DNA of 64,000 nt, taken from Pseudomonas guariconensis. GTDB taxonomy: Bacteria; Pseudomonadota; Gammaproteobacteria; Pseudomonadales; Pseudomonadaceae. This document shows positions 23,437 to 31,422 of this stretch, in pieces; positions within the stretch are counted from its first letter, which is position 1, and each line of letters opens with the position of its first letter. The translations under genes were made by a program, and so were the position numbers. Under the pieces are notes generated by a model. It made no database searches and was not told the DNA's origin. It worked only from the letters and a program-made list of their open reading frames with translations. The stretch covers positions 62,001-126,000 of the forward strand of contig NZ_JAMYBK010000011.1 in assembly GCF_024127895.1 (NCBI RefSeq), written 5' to 3'.

Positions 23437-24963
23437 GTGCCGCGTCGCATCATCAGAGCGCTGAATGCGCTCAGTGCCTGTGCCCTCAGCCTCACCTTGA
23501 GCGGCTGTATCGGAACCTGGGGCATCGCCCCGCAAAGCAAGACGCTGCAAGCCAACACCCTGACCACCGACGACGCGATCCGCGAAGCCGCTCACGACGC
23601 CCACTGGCCCGAGCAGCAGTGGTGGCGTGCCTATGGCGATGCGCAACTGGACCACTGGGTGGCGCTGGCCCTGGCTGGCAGCCCGACCCTGGCCTTGGCC
23701 GCGGCGCGGGTGCGCGAGGCCAAGGCCATGGCCGGCGTGGTCGAGTCGGCCGAGAAGCTGCAGGCCAACGGCGAGGCGACCCTCAAGCGTCACAACTGGC
23801 CAGAGGATCAGTTCTACGGCCCCGGCGCGCTGTCCGGCGCCAACACCTGGGACAACAATGCCGCCATCGGCCTGAGCTACGCCCTCGACCTCTGGGGCCG
23901 CGAGCGCAATGCCAGCGAGCAGGCGGTGGACCTGGCTCACATGAGCGTCGCCGAGGCGCGTCAGGCCCAGCTGGAGCTGGTGAACAACCTGGTCAAGGTG
24001 TATATCCAACTGGCCTTGCACTTCGCCCAGCGCGACATCGTCAAGGCCGAACTGGAGCAACAGGAACAGATCCTCGCCCTGGCCAAGCGTCGTCTTGCCG
24101 GCGGCATCGGCACCCACTTCGAGGTCAGCCAGGCCGAGGCGCCGTTGCCGGAGACCCATCGCCAGCTCGATGCGCTCGGTGAAGAGATCGCCCTGGCGCG
24201 CAACCAGTTGGCGGCACTGGCCGGGCAGGGGCCGGGGGAGGGCGCGCAGATCCAGCGCCCGAGCCTGACCCTCGGCGCGCCGCTGAAGCTGCCGTCGAAC
24301 CTGCCTGCCGAACTGGTCGGCCAGCGCCCCGACGTGGTCGCCAGCCGCTGGCAGGTGGCGGCCCAGGCCCGTGGCATCGACGTTGCCCATGCTGGTTTCT
24401 TCCCCAACGTCGATCTGGTCGGCGGCCTCGGCTTCATGGCCACCGGTGGTGGCCCGCTGGAATTCATCACCGGACGCAAGTTCAACTACAACGTGGGGCC
24501 GGCCATCAGCCTGCCGATCTTCGACGGTGGTCGCCTGCGCTCACAACTGGGCGTGGCGTCCGCTGGCTACGACGTGGCCGTGGCACGTTACAACCAGACG
24601 GTGGTGGGGGCGCTGAAGAACATCTCCGACCAGCTGATCCGGCGCGAGTCGATGAAGGAGCAGGCGCACTTTGCCGCCGAGTCCGTGGCGGCCGCGCAGA
24701 AGACCTATGACATCGCCATGGTCGCCTTCCAGCGCGGCCTGACCGGCTACCTCGAGGTGCTCAACGCCCAGACGCTGCTGTTTCGCCAGCAGCAGGTGCA
24801 GCAGCAGGTCCAGGCCGCGCGCCTGACCGCCCATGCCGAACTGGTCACCGCCCTCGGTGGTGGTTTGCAGGCGGGCCAGGATGTGCCGGAGCAGGAGCGC
24901 CAGGCGGCGCCCAGGACACCGGCGACCCTGGCCATCTTCGACCGACCGGGCCACGCCGAATGA
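23437..24963 (+). CDS. NodT-family outer-membrane efflux lipoprotein
   Basis: 508 residues from a GTG at 23437. The signal peptide ends in the lipobox LSGC with Cys24 as lipidated residue. The OEP repeat structure follows (AAARVREAKAMAGVVESAEKL in the first half and SRWQVAAQARGIDVAHAGFFP in the second), giving a TolC-like trimeric channel. An upstream in-frame start at 23398 would put 13 residues before the basic n-region and is less likely. The gene overlaps the FUSC gene by 4 bp. Confidence 0.85.
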   Translation: MPRRIIRALNALSACALSLTLSGCIGTWGIAPQSKTLQANTLTTDDAIREAAHDAHWPEQQWWRAYGDAQLDHWVALALAGSPTLALAAARVREAKAMAGVVESAEKLQANGEATLKRHNWPEDQFYGPGALSGANTWDNNAAIGLSYALDLWGRERNASEQAVDLAHMSVAEARQAQLELVNNLVKVYIQLALHFAQRDIVKAELEQQEQILALAKRRLAGGIGTHFEVSQAEAPLPETHRQLDALGEEIALARNQLAALAGQGPGEGAQIQRPSLTLGAPLKLPSNLPAELVGQRPDVVASRWQVAAQARGIDVAHAGFFPNVDLVGGLGFMATGGGPLEFITGRKFNYNVGPAISLPIFDGGRLRSQLGVASAGYDVAVARYNQTVVGALKNISDQLIRRESMKEQAHFAAESVAAAQKTYDIAMVAFQRGLTGYLEVLNAQTLLFRQQQVQQQVQAARLTAHAELVTALGGGLQAGQDVPEQERQAAPRTPATLAIFDRPGHAE

Positions 24964-27137
24964 GCGTACCGAGCCTGGCCCTGCGCTGGCTGCACAGCCT
25001 GGAATGGCGCCGGGGCTTCTTTGCCTGGGCGCGTACCGACGGGGTGACCTGGGTCTACATCTTCAAGATCCTCGCGGCGGCCTTCATCACCTTGTGGCTG
25101 GCCATGCGCCTGGAGCTGCCGCAGCCGCGCACGGCGATGATCACCGTGTTCATCGTCATGCAGCCGCAGAGTGGCCATGTGTTCGCCAAGAGCTTCTACC
25201 GGGTGCTTGGCACCCTGGCCGGCTCGGCGATGATGGTCGCGCTGATCGCCCTCTTTCCGCAGAACACCGAGCTGTTCCTGCCCAGCCTGGCGCTGTGGGT
25301 CGGCTTGTGCTCGGCTGGTGCCATGCGCTACCGCACCTTCCGCGCCTATGGCTTCGTCCTGGCCGGCTACACCGCGGCGATGATCGGCCTGCCGGTGCTG
25401 GAGCACCCCGACCGGGCGTTCATGGCGGCGGTCTGGCGGGTGCTGGAGATCTCCCTGGGCATTCTCGTGTCCACCCTGGTCAGTGCGGCGATCCTGCCCC
25501 AGTCGGCCAGCGCTGCCATGCGCAACGCCCTGTACCAGCGTTTTGGCGTGTTCGCCAGGGTGGTGGTCGAGGCCTTGCACGGCGATAGCCAGCGCGACCG
25601 CTACGAGAGCAGCAACGTGCGCTTCATCGCCGAGGCGGTGGGCCTTGAGAGCCTGCGCAACGTCACCGCCTTCGAAGACCCGCACATGCGTCGGCGCAGC
25701 GGCCGGCTGGTGCGCATGAACAGCGAGTTCATGGCCATCACCACGCGCTTCAACGCCCTGCACCGGCTGCTCGAGCGCCTGCGCGCCCGTGGCCCGCTGC
25801 AGATCGTCGGCGCCATCGAACCGGGCCTTGCGACCCTCGCCGAGTTGCTCGAACCCTACGTCGACCGGGCCCTGACCGACGCCGACGCGCTGCGCCTGAC
25901 GCTCGAGCTGGCCGCCTACAAGGACGGCCTGCAGGCCCAGGTGCGCGGCCTGCGGGCGGCCTACCTGCAGACCCAGCCCAGCGAGGCCGACCTGCTGGAT
26001 TTCCACACTGCCTACGAGCTGCTGTACCGCTTCGTCGACGACCTGTACAGCTACGCCCAGACCCACGCCTCGCTGGCCGTGCACAAGCATGAGCGCGAGC
26101 AGTGGGACGAGCCCTACGTGTCGCGGACCAACTGGCTGGTGTCGTTGGCGGCGGGCATGCGCGCCTCGGCGGTGCTGTTGCTGCTGGGCAGCTACTGGCT
26201 GCTCAGCGACTGGCCGAGCGGCGGCATGATGACCCTGATCGCCTGCGTCACCGTGGGCTTGTCGGCCGCCTCGCCGAACCCTCGGCGCATGTCGTTCCAG
26301 ATGGCCTGCGGGACCTTGCTCGGCGCCTTCGTCGGCTTCTTCGAGACCTTCTTCGTCTTCCCCTGGATCGATGGCTTTGCGCTGTTGTGCATGGTGCTGG
26401 CGCCGGTGTTCGTGCTCGGCGCCTTCCTTTCCTCGCGTCCGGCCTATGCCGGCTATGGGATCGGCCTGCTGGTGTTCTTCGCCATCGGCTCGGTGCCCAA
26501 CAACCTGACGGTCTACGACCCCTACACCTTCATCAACGATTACCTCGGCATGGTCATCGGCATGCTGGTCTGCGCGGCTGCCGGGGCGATCATCCTGCCG
26601 CCCAATAGCCGCTGGCTGTGGAGCCGCCTGGAGCAGGACCTGCGCGAACAGGTGCTGTTCGCCATCAGCGGGCGCCTGCGCGGGCTGGGCTCGGCCTTCG
26701 AAAGCCGTACCCGCGACCTGCTGCACCAGGCCTATGGCCTGGCCGCCGGCAAGCCGCAGGTGCAGAGCGAGCTGATGCGCTGGATGTTCGTGGTGTCGGA
26801 GATCGGCCACGCCATCATCGAGCTGCGCAAGGAGCAGGCCGGTGCCCCGGTGCACCCGGCCTACGCCGAATCGCAGCCCTGGCGCCAGGCCATCCGTGTC
26901 ATGGGCCGGGCCCTGGCGCGGCTGTTCCTGCTGCCCAACGCCAGCAACCACGAACGCGCCCTGGTGGCGGTGGACCATGCCATCAGCCGCGTGCGGGCCA
27001 CCGACGAACCCTTCGCCCGGCACTTCGACACCTCGGTTTTGCGCCGGGTGCAGAGCTACCTGCATTTCATCCGTACTTCCCTGCTCGACCCACGATCGCC
27101 GCTGGCGCCGGCGAAAGGATTGCACCATGCCCCGTGA
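24960..27137 (+). CDS. FUSC-family inner-membrane transporter (AaeB-like aromatic acid exporter)
   Basis: 725 residues. Two blocks of about five membrane helices (residues ~25-180 and ~390-540) are separated by a large soluble region, the fusaric-acid-resistance layout. In E. coli AaeB this protein exports p-hydroxybenzoate with AaeA. The flanking DUF1656 and HlyD genes complete the same module. The overlaps (4 bp before, 11 bp after) imply one transcript. Confidence 0.9.
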   Translation: MSVPSLALRWLHSLEWRRGFFAWARTDGVTWVYIFKILAAAFITLWLAMRLELPQPRTAMITVFIVMQPQSGHVFAKSFYRVLGTLAGSAMMVALIALFPQNTELFLPSLALWVGLCSAGAMRYRTFRAYGFVLAGYTAAMIGLPVLEHPDRAFMAAVWRVLEISLGILVSTLVSAAILPQSASAAMRNALYQRFGVFARVVVEALHGDSQRDRYESSNVRFIAEAVGLESLRNVTAFEDPHMRRRSGRLVRMNSEFMAITTRFNALHRLLERLRARGPLQIVGAIEPGLATLAELLEPYVDRALTDADALRLTLELAAYKDGLQAQVRGLRAAYLQTQPSEADLLDFHTAYELLYRFVDDLYSYAQTHASLAVHKHEREQWDEPYVSRTNWLVSLAAGMRASAVLLLLGSYWLLSDWPSGGMMTLIACVTVGLSAASPNPRRMSFQMACGTLLGAFVGFFETFFVFPWIDGFALLCMVLAPVFVLGAFLSSRPAYAGYGIGLLVFFAIGSVPNNLTVYDPYTFINDYLGMVIGMLVCAAAGAIILPPNSRWLWSRLEQDLREQVLFAISGRLRGLGSAFESRTRDLLHQAYGLAAGKPQVQSELMRWMFVVSEIGHAIIELRKEQAGAPVHPAYAESQPWRQAIRVMGRALARLFLLPNASNHERALVAVDHAISRVRATDEPFARHFDTSVLRRVQSYLHFIRTSLLDPRSPLAPAKGLHHAP

Positions 27138-27327
27138 GATCGCCTTCCATGGCGTGTACATGCCCACCATGACCTTGATGTTCCTGTTCGCCGCGGGCCT
27201 GGCCTGGGGCCTGGACCGCTTCATCGCGAGCGTGGATGGCTACCGTTTTTTCTGGCATCCGGCGCTGCTGCGCCTGAGCCTGTTCGTCTGCCTGTTCGGC
27301 GCCCTGGCGCTGTCGCTCTACTGGTGA
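27127..27327 (+). CDS. DUF1656 small membrane protein (AaeX-like)
   Basis: 66 residues with two membrane segments (YMPTMTLMFLFAAGLAWGL and LRLSLFVCLFGALALSLYW). The start MPREIAFHGVYMP is characteristic of DUF1656/AaeX proteins, found between FUSC and HlyD components in aromatic-acid efflux operons. It begins inside the 3' end of the FUSC gene. Role unknown, probably an accessory subunit. Confidence 0.85.
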   Translation: MPREIAFHGVYMPTMTLMFLFAAGLAWGLDRFIASVDGYRFFWHPALLRLSLFVCLFGALALSLYW

Positions 27328-27337
27328 GAATCCTTCG

Positions 27338-28198
27338 ATGAAAAAGTTCTTCAGCCTGGTCGCCACCCTGCTGGTGCTGGCCGCCGCCGTGGTGATCGGC
27401 CGCCAGTTGTGGCTGCACTACATGACCACGCCCTGGACCCGCGATGGCCGGGTGCGCGCCGACATCGTCAATGTCGCCGCCGACGTGCCCGGCTACGTGG
27501 TGGACGTGCCGGTGCGCGACAACCAGCGGGTGAAGAAGGGCGATGTGCTGATCCAGATCGACCCCGAGCATTACCAGCTGGCGGTCGAGCAGGCCCGGGC
27601 ACAGGTCGCCTCGCGCAAGGCCACCTGGGAGATGCGCAAGGTCAATGCCAGGCGCCGTGCCGACCTGGACAACCTGGTGATCTCCAGGGAGAACCGCGAC
27701 GACGCCAGCAACATCGCCACTGCTGCCCTGGCCGACTACCAGCAGGCCCAGGCCCAGCTCGCCGCCGCCGAGCTGAACCTCAAGCGCACGCGGATCGTCG
27801 CCACGGTCGATGGCTACGTGACCAACCTGAATATCCACAGGGGGGATTACGCCCGCACCGGGGAGCCGGTGATGGCGGTGGTCGACGAGCACTCGTTCTG
27901 GGTGTACGGCTTCTTCGAGGAGACCAAGTTGCCCCATGTGAAGGTGGGCGATGAGGCCGAGTTGCAGATGATGAGCGGCGAGCGCATCAAAGGGCATGTG
28001 GAGAGCATCGCACGCGGCATCTACGACCGTGACAATCCGCAGAGCCGGGAGCTGATCGCCGATGTGAACCCGACCTTCAACTGGGTGAGGCTGGCCCAGC
28101 GGGTGCCGGTGCGGATTCATATCGATGAAGTGCCGGAAGGATTTTTGCTGGCGGCGGGGACGACCTGTACGGTGGTGGTCACGCCGGGGGAGGGGTGA
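27338..28198 (+). CDS. HlyD/AaeA-type membrane fusion protein
   Basis: 286 residues. A signal anchor (FFSLVATLLVLAAAVVIGRQ) is followed by the split lipoyl domain (VAADVPGYVVDVPVRDNQRV and LKRTRIVATVDGYVTNLNIH), a short coiled-coil hairpin and a beta-barrel domain (DEHSFWVYGFFEET). It would connect the FUSC pump to the NodT channel. Last gene of the operon; a REP region follows. Confidence 0.9.
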   Translation: MKKFFSLVATLLVLAAAVVIGRQLWLHYMTTPWTRDGRVRADIVNVAADVPGYVVDVPVRDNQRVKKGDVLIQIDPEHYQLAVEQARAQVASRKATWEMRKVNARRRADLDNLVISRENRDDASNIATAALADYQQAQAQLAAAELNLKRTRIVATVDGYVTNLNIHRGDYARTGEPVMAVVDEHSFWVYGFFEETKLPHVKVGDEAELQMMSGERIKGHVESIARGIYDRDNPQSRELIADVNPTFNWVRLAQRVPVRIHIDEVPEGFLLAAGTTCTVVVTPGEG

Positions 28199-28220
28199 TC
28201 CTGATTGGGCATCGATGCAG

Positions 28221-28335
28221 GGGCTGCTTTGCAGCCCATCGCCGGCCGGCTTCCACAGGGTCCTCTGTATGACACATGGTGTGCTTGCACCGCTGCCCAC
28301 TGGGAGCCGGCTTGCCGGTGAAGCGGCCCGAAAAG
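28221..28335. repeat. Degenerate inverted REP pair
   Basis: The left arm GGGGCTGCTTTGCAGCCC then ATCGCCGGCCGGCTTCCAC pairs with a right arm GGGAGCCGGCTTGCCGGTG then AAGCGGCCCG. The spacer is more divergent than in the pairs at 4063 and 10662. It marks the left border of the AT-richer nuclease segment. Confidence 0.7.
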
Positions 28336-28362
28336 GCGGCAGAAAGTCTTGCCTGACAACCG

Positions 28363-28529
28363 CTAGGTATTGAGCCGCTCCATTGCGTCAGTAGCCTCTT
28401 TCAACATTTCATCCCAGTCATCAGGAGCGTGGCCGCTGAGCAAGTCTTCTGGAAAACCCTGTACGCATCGTCGTTGTTTTCGTAGGCCCGCTTGGTACCG
28501 TCCTCGTTCACTGGCGTGGGCTTGTCCAT
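28363..28529 (-). pseudogene. Frameshifted small ORF (ancestrally about 55 residues)
   Basis: On the minus strand an ATG at 28529 opens a frame beginning MDKPTPVNEDGTKRAYENN. A different frame in the same direction ends with PEDLLSGHAPDDWDEMLKE and a stop at 28363. Restoring one base in the GGGTTTT run near 28462 joins them into about 55 acidic, helical residues. I do not recognise the family. No clear ribosome site precedes the ATG. Size and acidity recall an antitoxin or small immunity-like protein, but that is a guess. It lies beside the PDDEXK gene, divergently oriented. Confidence 0.4.
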
Positions 28530-28705
28530 ATGATGGGACAGGAGCCTGCATTTTGTGCTGATAGCACGCAATGTTTTGAATATTTATTTTTGGGAAATGG
28601 ACTACAGGCAGTGAGGAAAATCTGAGAGTTGCCAGTATTGGCCATGATTTCCAATGGAGGCAGTCTGGGATTACCACTTCCCTTCGATCATGCAGATTCT
28701 ATCTA

Positions 28706-29740
28706 ATGCCTGACACGCCCATATCACTCACTTCCCCGCCAGAAGGCTACTCTGACTGGCTAGCCGATCTGAAAACTCGTATCCACAATGCCCAGCAGCG
28801 GGCGAGCCTTGCAGTCAACCACGAGCTGATCAGCCTCTACTGGCATCTGGGGCGTGGCATCATTGAGCGCCAAAAGGCCCAGCGCTGGGGGGCCAAGGTC
28901 ATCGAGCGTCTTGCATACGACCTGAAAACGGCGTTTCCGAGCATGAAAGGATTCTCACGTGCCAATTTGATGTACATGCGTGCTTTCGCTGACGCTTGGC
29001 CAGACGAAGCAATTGTCCAACAGGTTGTTGGACAATTGCCCTGGGGGCATAACCTCGTGCTCCTGAGCAAGTTAAAAAGCCCGGAACAAAGGCTCGCCTA
29101 TGCTCAGCGAGCACGACAGCACGCTTGGTCGAGAGCGACCTTGCAGTTACACATCGAATCTAGATTGTTGGAGCGTGAGGGCAATGCCATCACTAATTTC
29201 TCGACACGCTTGCCATCATCAGGAACCGACCTTGCTCGTCAGACCCTCAAGGATCCCTATTTATTCGATTTTTTGAATATTGCCCAAGAGGCCAGTGAGC
29301 GAGAGATCGAAGCAGCGTTGGTCGAGCACATTACTCAATTTCTGCTGGAGCTGGGGGCAGGGTTCGCTTTCGTTGGACGGCAAGTTCATCTGGAGGTTGG
29401 CGGTGATGATTTCTACATTGACCTTCTGTTCTACCACCTCAAACTACGTTGCTATGTCGTCATTGAATTGAAAACTGACAAATTCAAACCTGAGCATCTA
29501 GGGCAGTTGAGCTTCTATCTCACGGCTGTCGATCTCCAAGTGAAGACAGAGCAGGACAGTCCCACCATCGGTTTACTGCTTTGCAAAGGCAAGAACAAGG
29601 TCGTTGCCGAATATGCATTACGCGACAAGGCCCAACCGATTGGCGTTGCGGAATATCAATTGATCGAGTCCTTGCCGGAAGAGTTGCAGACAAGCTTACC
29701 GAGCATCGAACAGATTGAGAGGGAATTGGCAGGCCATTGA
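28706..29740 (+). CDS. PDDEXK nuclease-domain protein (YhcG/DUF1016 family)
   Basis: 344 residues. The N-terminal DUF1016 part (YSDWLADLKTRIHNAQQRAS, then LISLYWHLGRGI) precedes a PDDEXK nuclease domain with DFYIDLLFYHLKLRCYVVIE and the following LK (Asp about 235, then E-x-K). YhcG-type proteins are linked to restriction or mobile-element defence and DNA repair, with no settled biochemical role. Codon use is visibly less GC-rich than the neighbours, which suggests transfer. It is a single gene; no methylase or partner is present apart from a broken small ORF upstream. The ATG at 28706 lacks a strong ribosome site. Confidence 0.85.
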   Translation: MPDTPISLTSPPEGYSDWLADLKTRIHNAQQRASLAVNHELISLYWHLGRGIIERQKAQRWGAKVIERLAYDLKTAFPSMKGFSRANLMYMRAFADAWPDEAIVQQVVGQLPWGHNLVLLSKLKSPEQRLAYAQRARQHAWSRATLQLHIESRLLEREGNAITNFSTRLPSSGTDLARQTLKDPYLFDFLNIAQEASEREIEAALVEHITQFLLELGAGFAFVGRQVHLEVGGDDFYIDLLFYHLKLRCYVVIELKTDKFKPEHLGQLSFYLTAVDLQVKTEQDSPTIGLLLCKGKNKVVAEYALRDKAQPIGVAEYQLIESLPEELQTSLPSIEQIERELAGH

Positions 29741-29751
29741 TTGCAACAGGC

Positions 29752-30198
29752 TCAAGCCGCCCCCACCAACACCGGAATCTCTACCCTGTCGATCACCTTC
29801 GTGCTGATCGAAGGGTCTAGCAAGCGTCCCAGCCGCGACAGGTGGCGGTGGCCCATGATGATCAGTTCGCAGTCCAGTTCGCGGGCTTTGTCGACGATGG
29901 CCTCGACGGGCTCGTCGGCGACCACGTAGCCGTGGCTGTCGAACCCTGCATCGCGCAGGGCACGCACCGCCGTGGCCACGGCATGGTCGGCCAGGCGCTG
30001 TTCCTCGCAGGCGGCGGGGTATTCTTCCTGTTCTTCCTCGGTGTAGGCCGTCGGGCGCTCGTGCACGGCGAAGGTCGAGTCGATGGCCAGCAGTACGTGC
30101 AGTTCATGCTCGCCAGGACGGCAGTAGCGGTGAGCGAGGGCGAGCAGGGCACTGGCGGCAGGAGAGGCGTCGATGGCGATCAGGACCGGGTGGGGCAT
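29752..30198 (-). CDS. Universal stress protein (UspA family)
   Basis: 148 residues in one Usp domain. MPHPVLIAIDASPAASALLA supplies the first strand and Asp, and CELIIMGHRHLSRLGRLLDP is the end motif. The ATP-binding pattern G-2x-G-9x-G(S/T) is only partly present (MGHRH..LG..), so nucleotide binding is uncertain. It converges with the PDDEXK gene, with 11 bp between them. Confidence 0.88.
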   Translation of the reverse strand: MPHPVLIAIDASPAASALLALAHRYCRPGEHELHVLLAIDSTFAVHERPTAYTEEEQEEYPAACEEQRLADHAVATAVRALRDAGFDSHGYVVADEPVEAIVDKARELDCELIIMGHRHLSRLGRLLDPSISTKVIDRVEIPVLVGAA

Positions 30199-30295
30199 GG
30201 AGGTTCCTTGGAGAGGCTGGGGGCGACGGCGGCTGTACCGGCCCCATTCTTGACCCTTTCACCTGTCTGATAAATAGCCCACCGTGCACGGGGAC

Positions 30296-30312
30296 ATTGC
30301 ACCAGACGCAAT
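30296..30312. promoter_or_regulatory. LysR operator candidate ATTGC-N7-GCAAT
   Basis: ATTGCACCAGACGCAAT lies 50 bp upstream of the LysR start at 30362. It shares ATTGC-N4-GACGCAA with the site in front of the efflux operon at 31318-31334, which supports autoregulation by the same protein. Confidence 0.6.
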
Positions 30313-30361
30313 CATCCGACCTGATAAGATCACTTTCCCACAGCTGTCACGGATAACGGCC

Positions 30362-31267
30362 ATGCAACTGCCAGACATGAACCTGCTCGTCGCCCTCGAT
30401 GCCCTGCTCGACGAGGGCAGCGTGGTTGGCGCGGCCCAGCGCATGAACCTGAGCCCGGCGGCCATGAGCCGGACCCTGGGGCGGATCCGCGATGCCCTCG
30501 GCGACCCGATCCTGGTGCGCGCCGGCCGTGGCCTGGTACCGACGCCACGGGCGCTGGCGCTGCGCGAGCAGGTGGCGACGCTGGTGGAGCAGGCCGGGCA
30601 GGTGTTTCGCAGCGGCGACGACGTGGACCTGCCCAACCTCGAACGGGCCTTCAACATCCGCACCAACGACCTGTTCATCGCGCTCTATGGCGCCCAGTTG
30701 CTGCGCATGATGCACGAGCAGGCACCACGCACGGTGCTGCGCTTCGTGCCGGAAAGCGGGGGCGACGACGATGCGGTGCTGCGCGACGGGCGCACCGACC
30801 TGATCATCAGCTCGACCATCGACCTGGGGCCAGAGATCAAGGTGCAGAGCCTGTTCCATACTGTCTACGTGGGCCTGGCCCGCCGCGATCACCCGATCTT
30901 CGACGACGAGATCACTCCCGAGCGCTTCGCCGCCTACCCGCAGATCAGCGTGTCGCGACGCGGCCGGGCCAATGGCCCGATCGATGTGGAGCTGGCCAAT
31001 TTCAAGGTGCAACGGCGGGTCGCACTGATCACGCCGAGCTTTCATTCGGCGATGTTCTCCCTGCCGGAGTCGAACCTGATCCTGCCGATGCCGGCCAACA
31101 TCCTGAGCAGTGTGAACAAGCTTGGGTTGCCCTTGCGTTCGTTCGAGATTCCGTTGCCGCTGGAGCGGGTGACGGTGGTGCAGGCGTGGCACCCGCGGTT
31201 TCACAACGATCCGGCGCATCGCTGGTTGCGGCAGATGCTGAAGGCCTGCTGCAGCGCCGATCCCTGA
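30362..31267 (+). CDS. LysR-family regulator upstream of EmrAB-type efflux genes
   Basis: 301 residues. The helix-turn-helix (VVGAAQRMNLSPAAMSRTLG, residues 22-41) is followed by an effector domain of the NodD/SyrM-like branch (LPNLERAFNIRTNDLFIALY). The gene points toward the MFS-HlyD-NodT operon, which starts 155 bp after its stop. Both promoters carry the same 17-bp inverted repeat, so this regulator most likely controls itself and the exporter. ATG 30362 has only a weak ribosome site. Confidence 0.87.
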   Translation: MQLPDMNLLVALDALLDEGSVVGAAQRMNLSPAAMSRTLGRIRDALGDPILVRAGRGLVPTPRALALREQVATLVEQAGQVFRSGDDVDLPNLERAFNIRTNDLFIALYGAQLLRMMHEQAPRTVLRFVPESGGDDDAVLRDGRTDLIISSTIDLGPEIKVQSLFHTVYVGLARRDHPIFDDEITPERFAAYPQISVSRRGRANGPIDVELANFKVQRRVALITPSFHSAMFSLPESNLILPMPANILSSVNKLGLPLRSFEIPLPLERVTVVQAWHPRFHNDPAHRWLRQMLKACCSADP

Positions 31268-31317
31268 CGGCTTGCGATGGATGTACCGGCGCATTCGCAG
31301 GCACACACGATCCATGG

Positions 31318-31334
31318 ATTGCGTCTGACGCAAC
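31318..31334. promoter_or_regulatory. LysR operator candidate ATTGCGTCTGACGCAAC
   Basis: The core TTGCGTC-T-GACGCAA is a perfect 15-bp palindrome, 89 bp before the MFS start. A second palindrome AAAACTG-N9-CAGTTTT follows at 31337-31359, possibly the downstream operator or -35 region. Confidence 0.62.
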
Positions 31335-31422
31335 TTAAAACTGCCAATAAGTCAGTTTTCGTCAGCATTCGACCTTCTTAGACTTTCCCAGCCCCTGAAA
31401 TTGTTGCTGGAGATGTCTGCCC

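Noticed and set aside
28199..28705. Prophage or integrative-element border next to the PDDEXK gene
   Set aside because: No integrase, tRNA target or direct-repeat attachment site is visible; only AT-rich composition and a REP pair.
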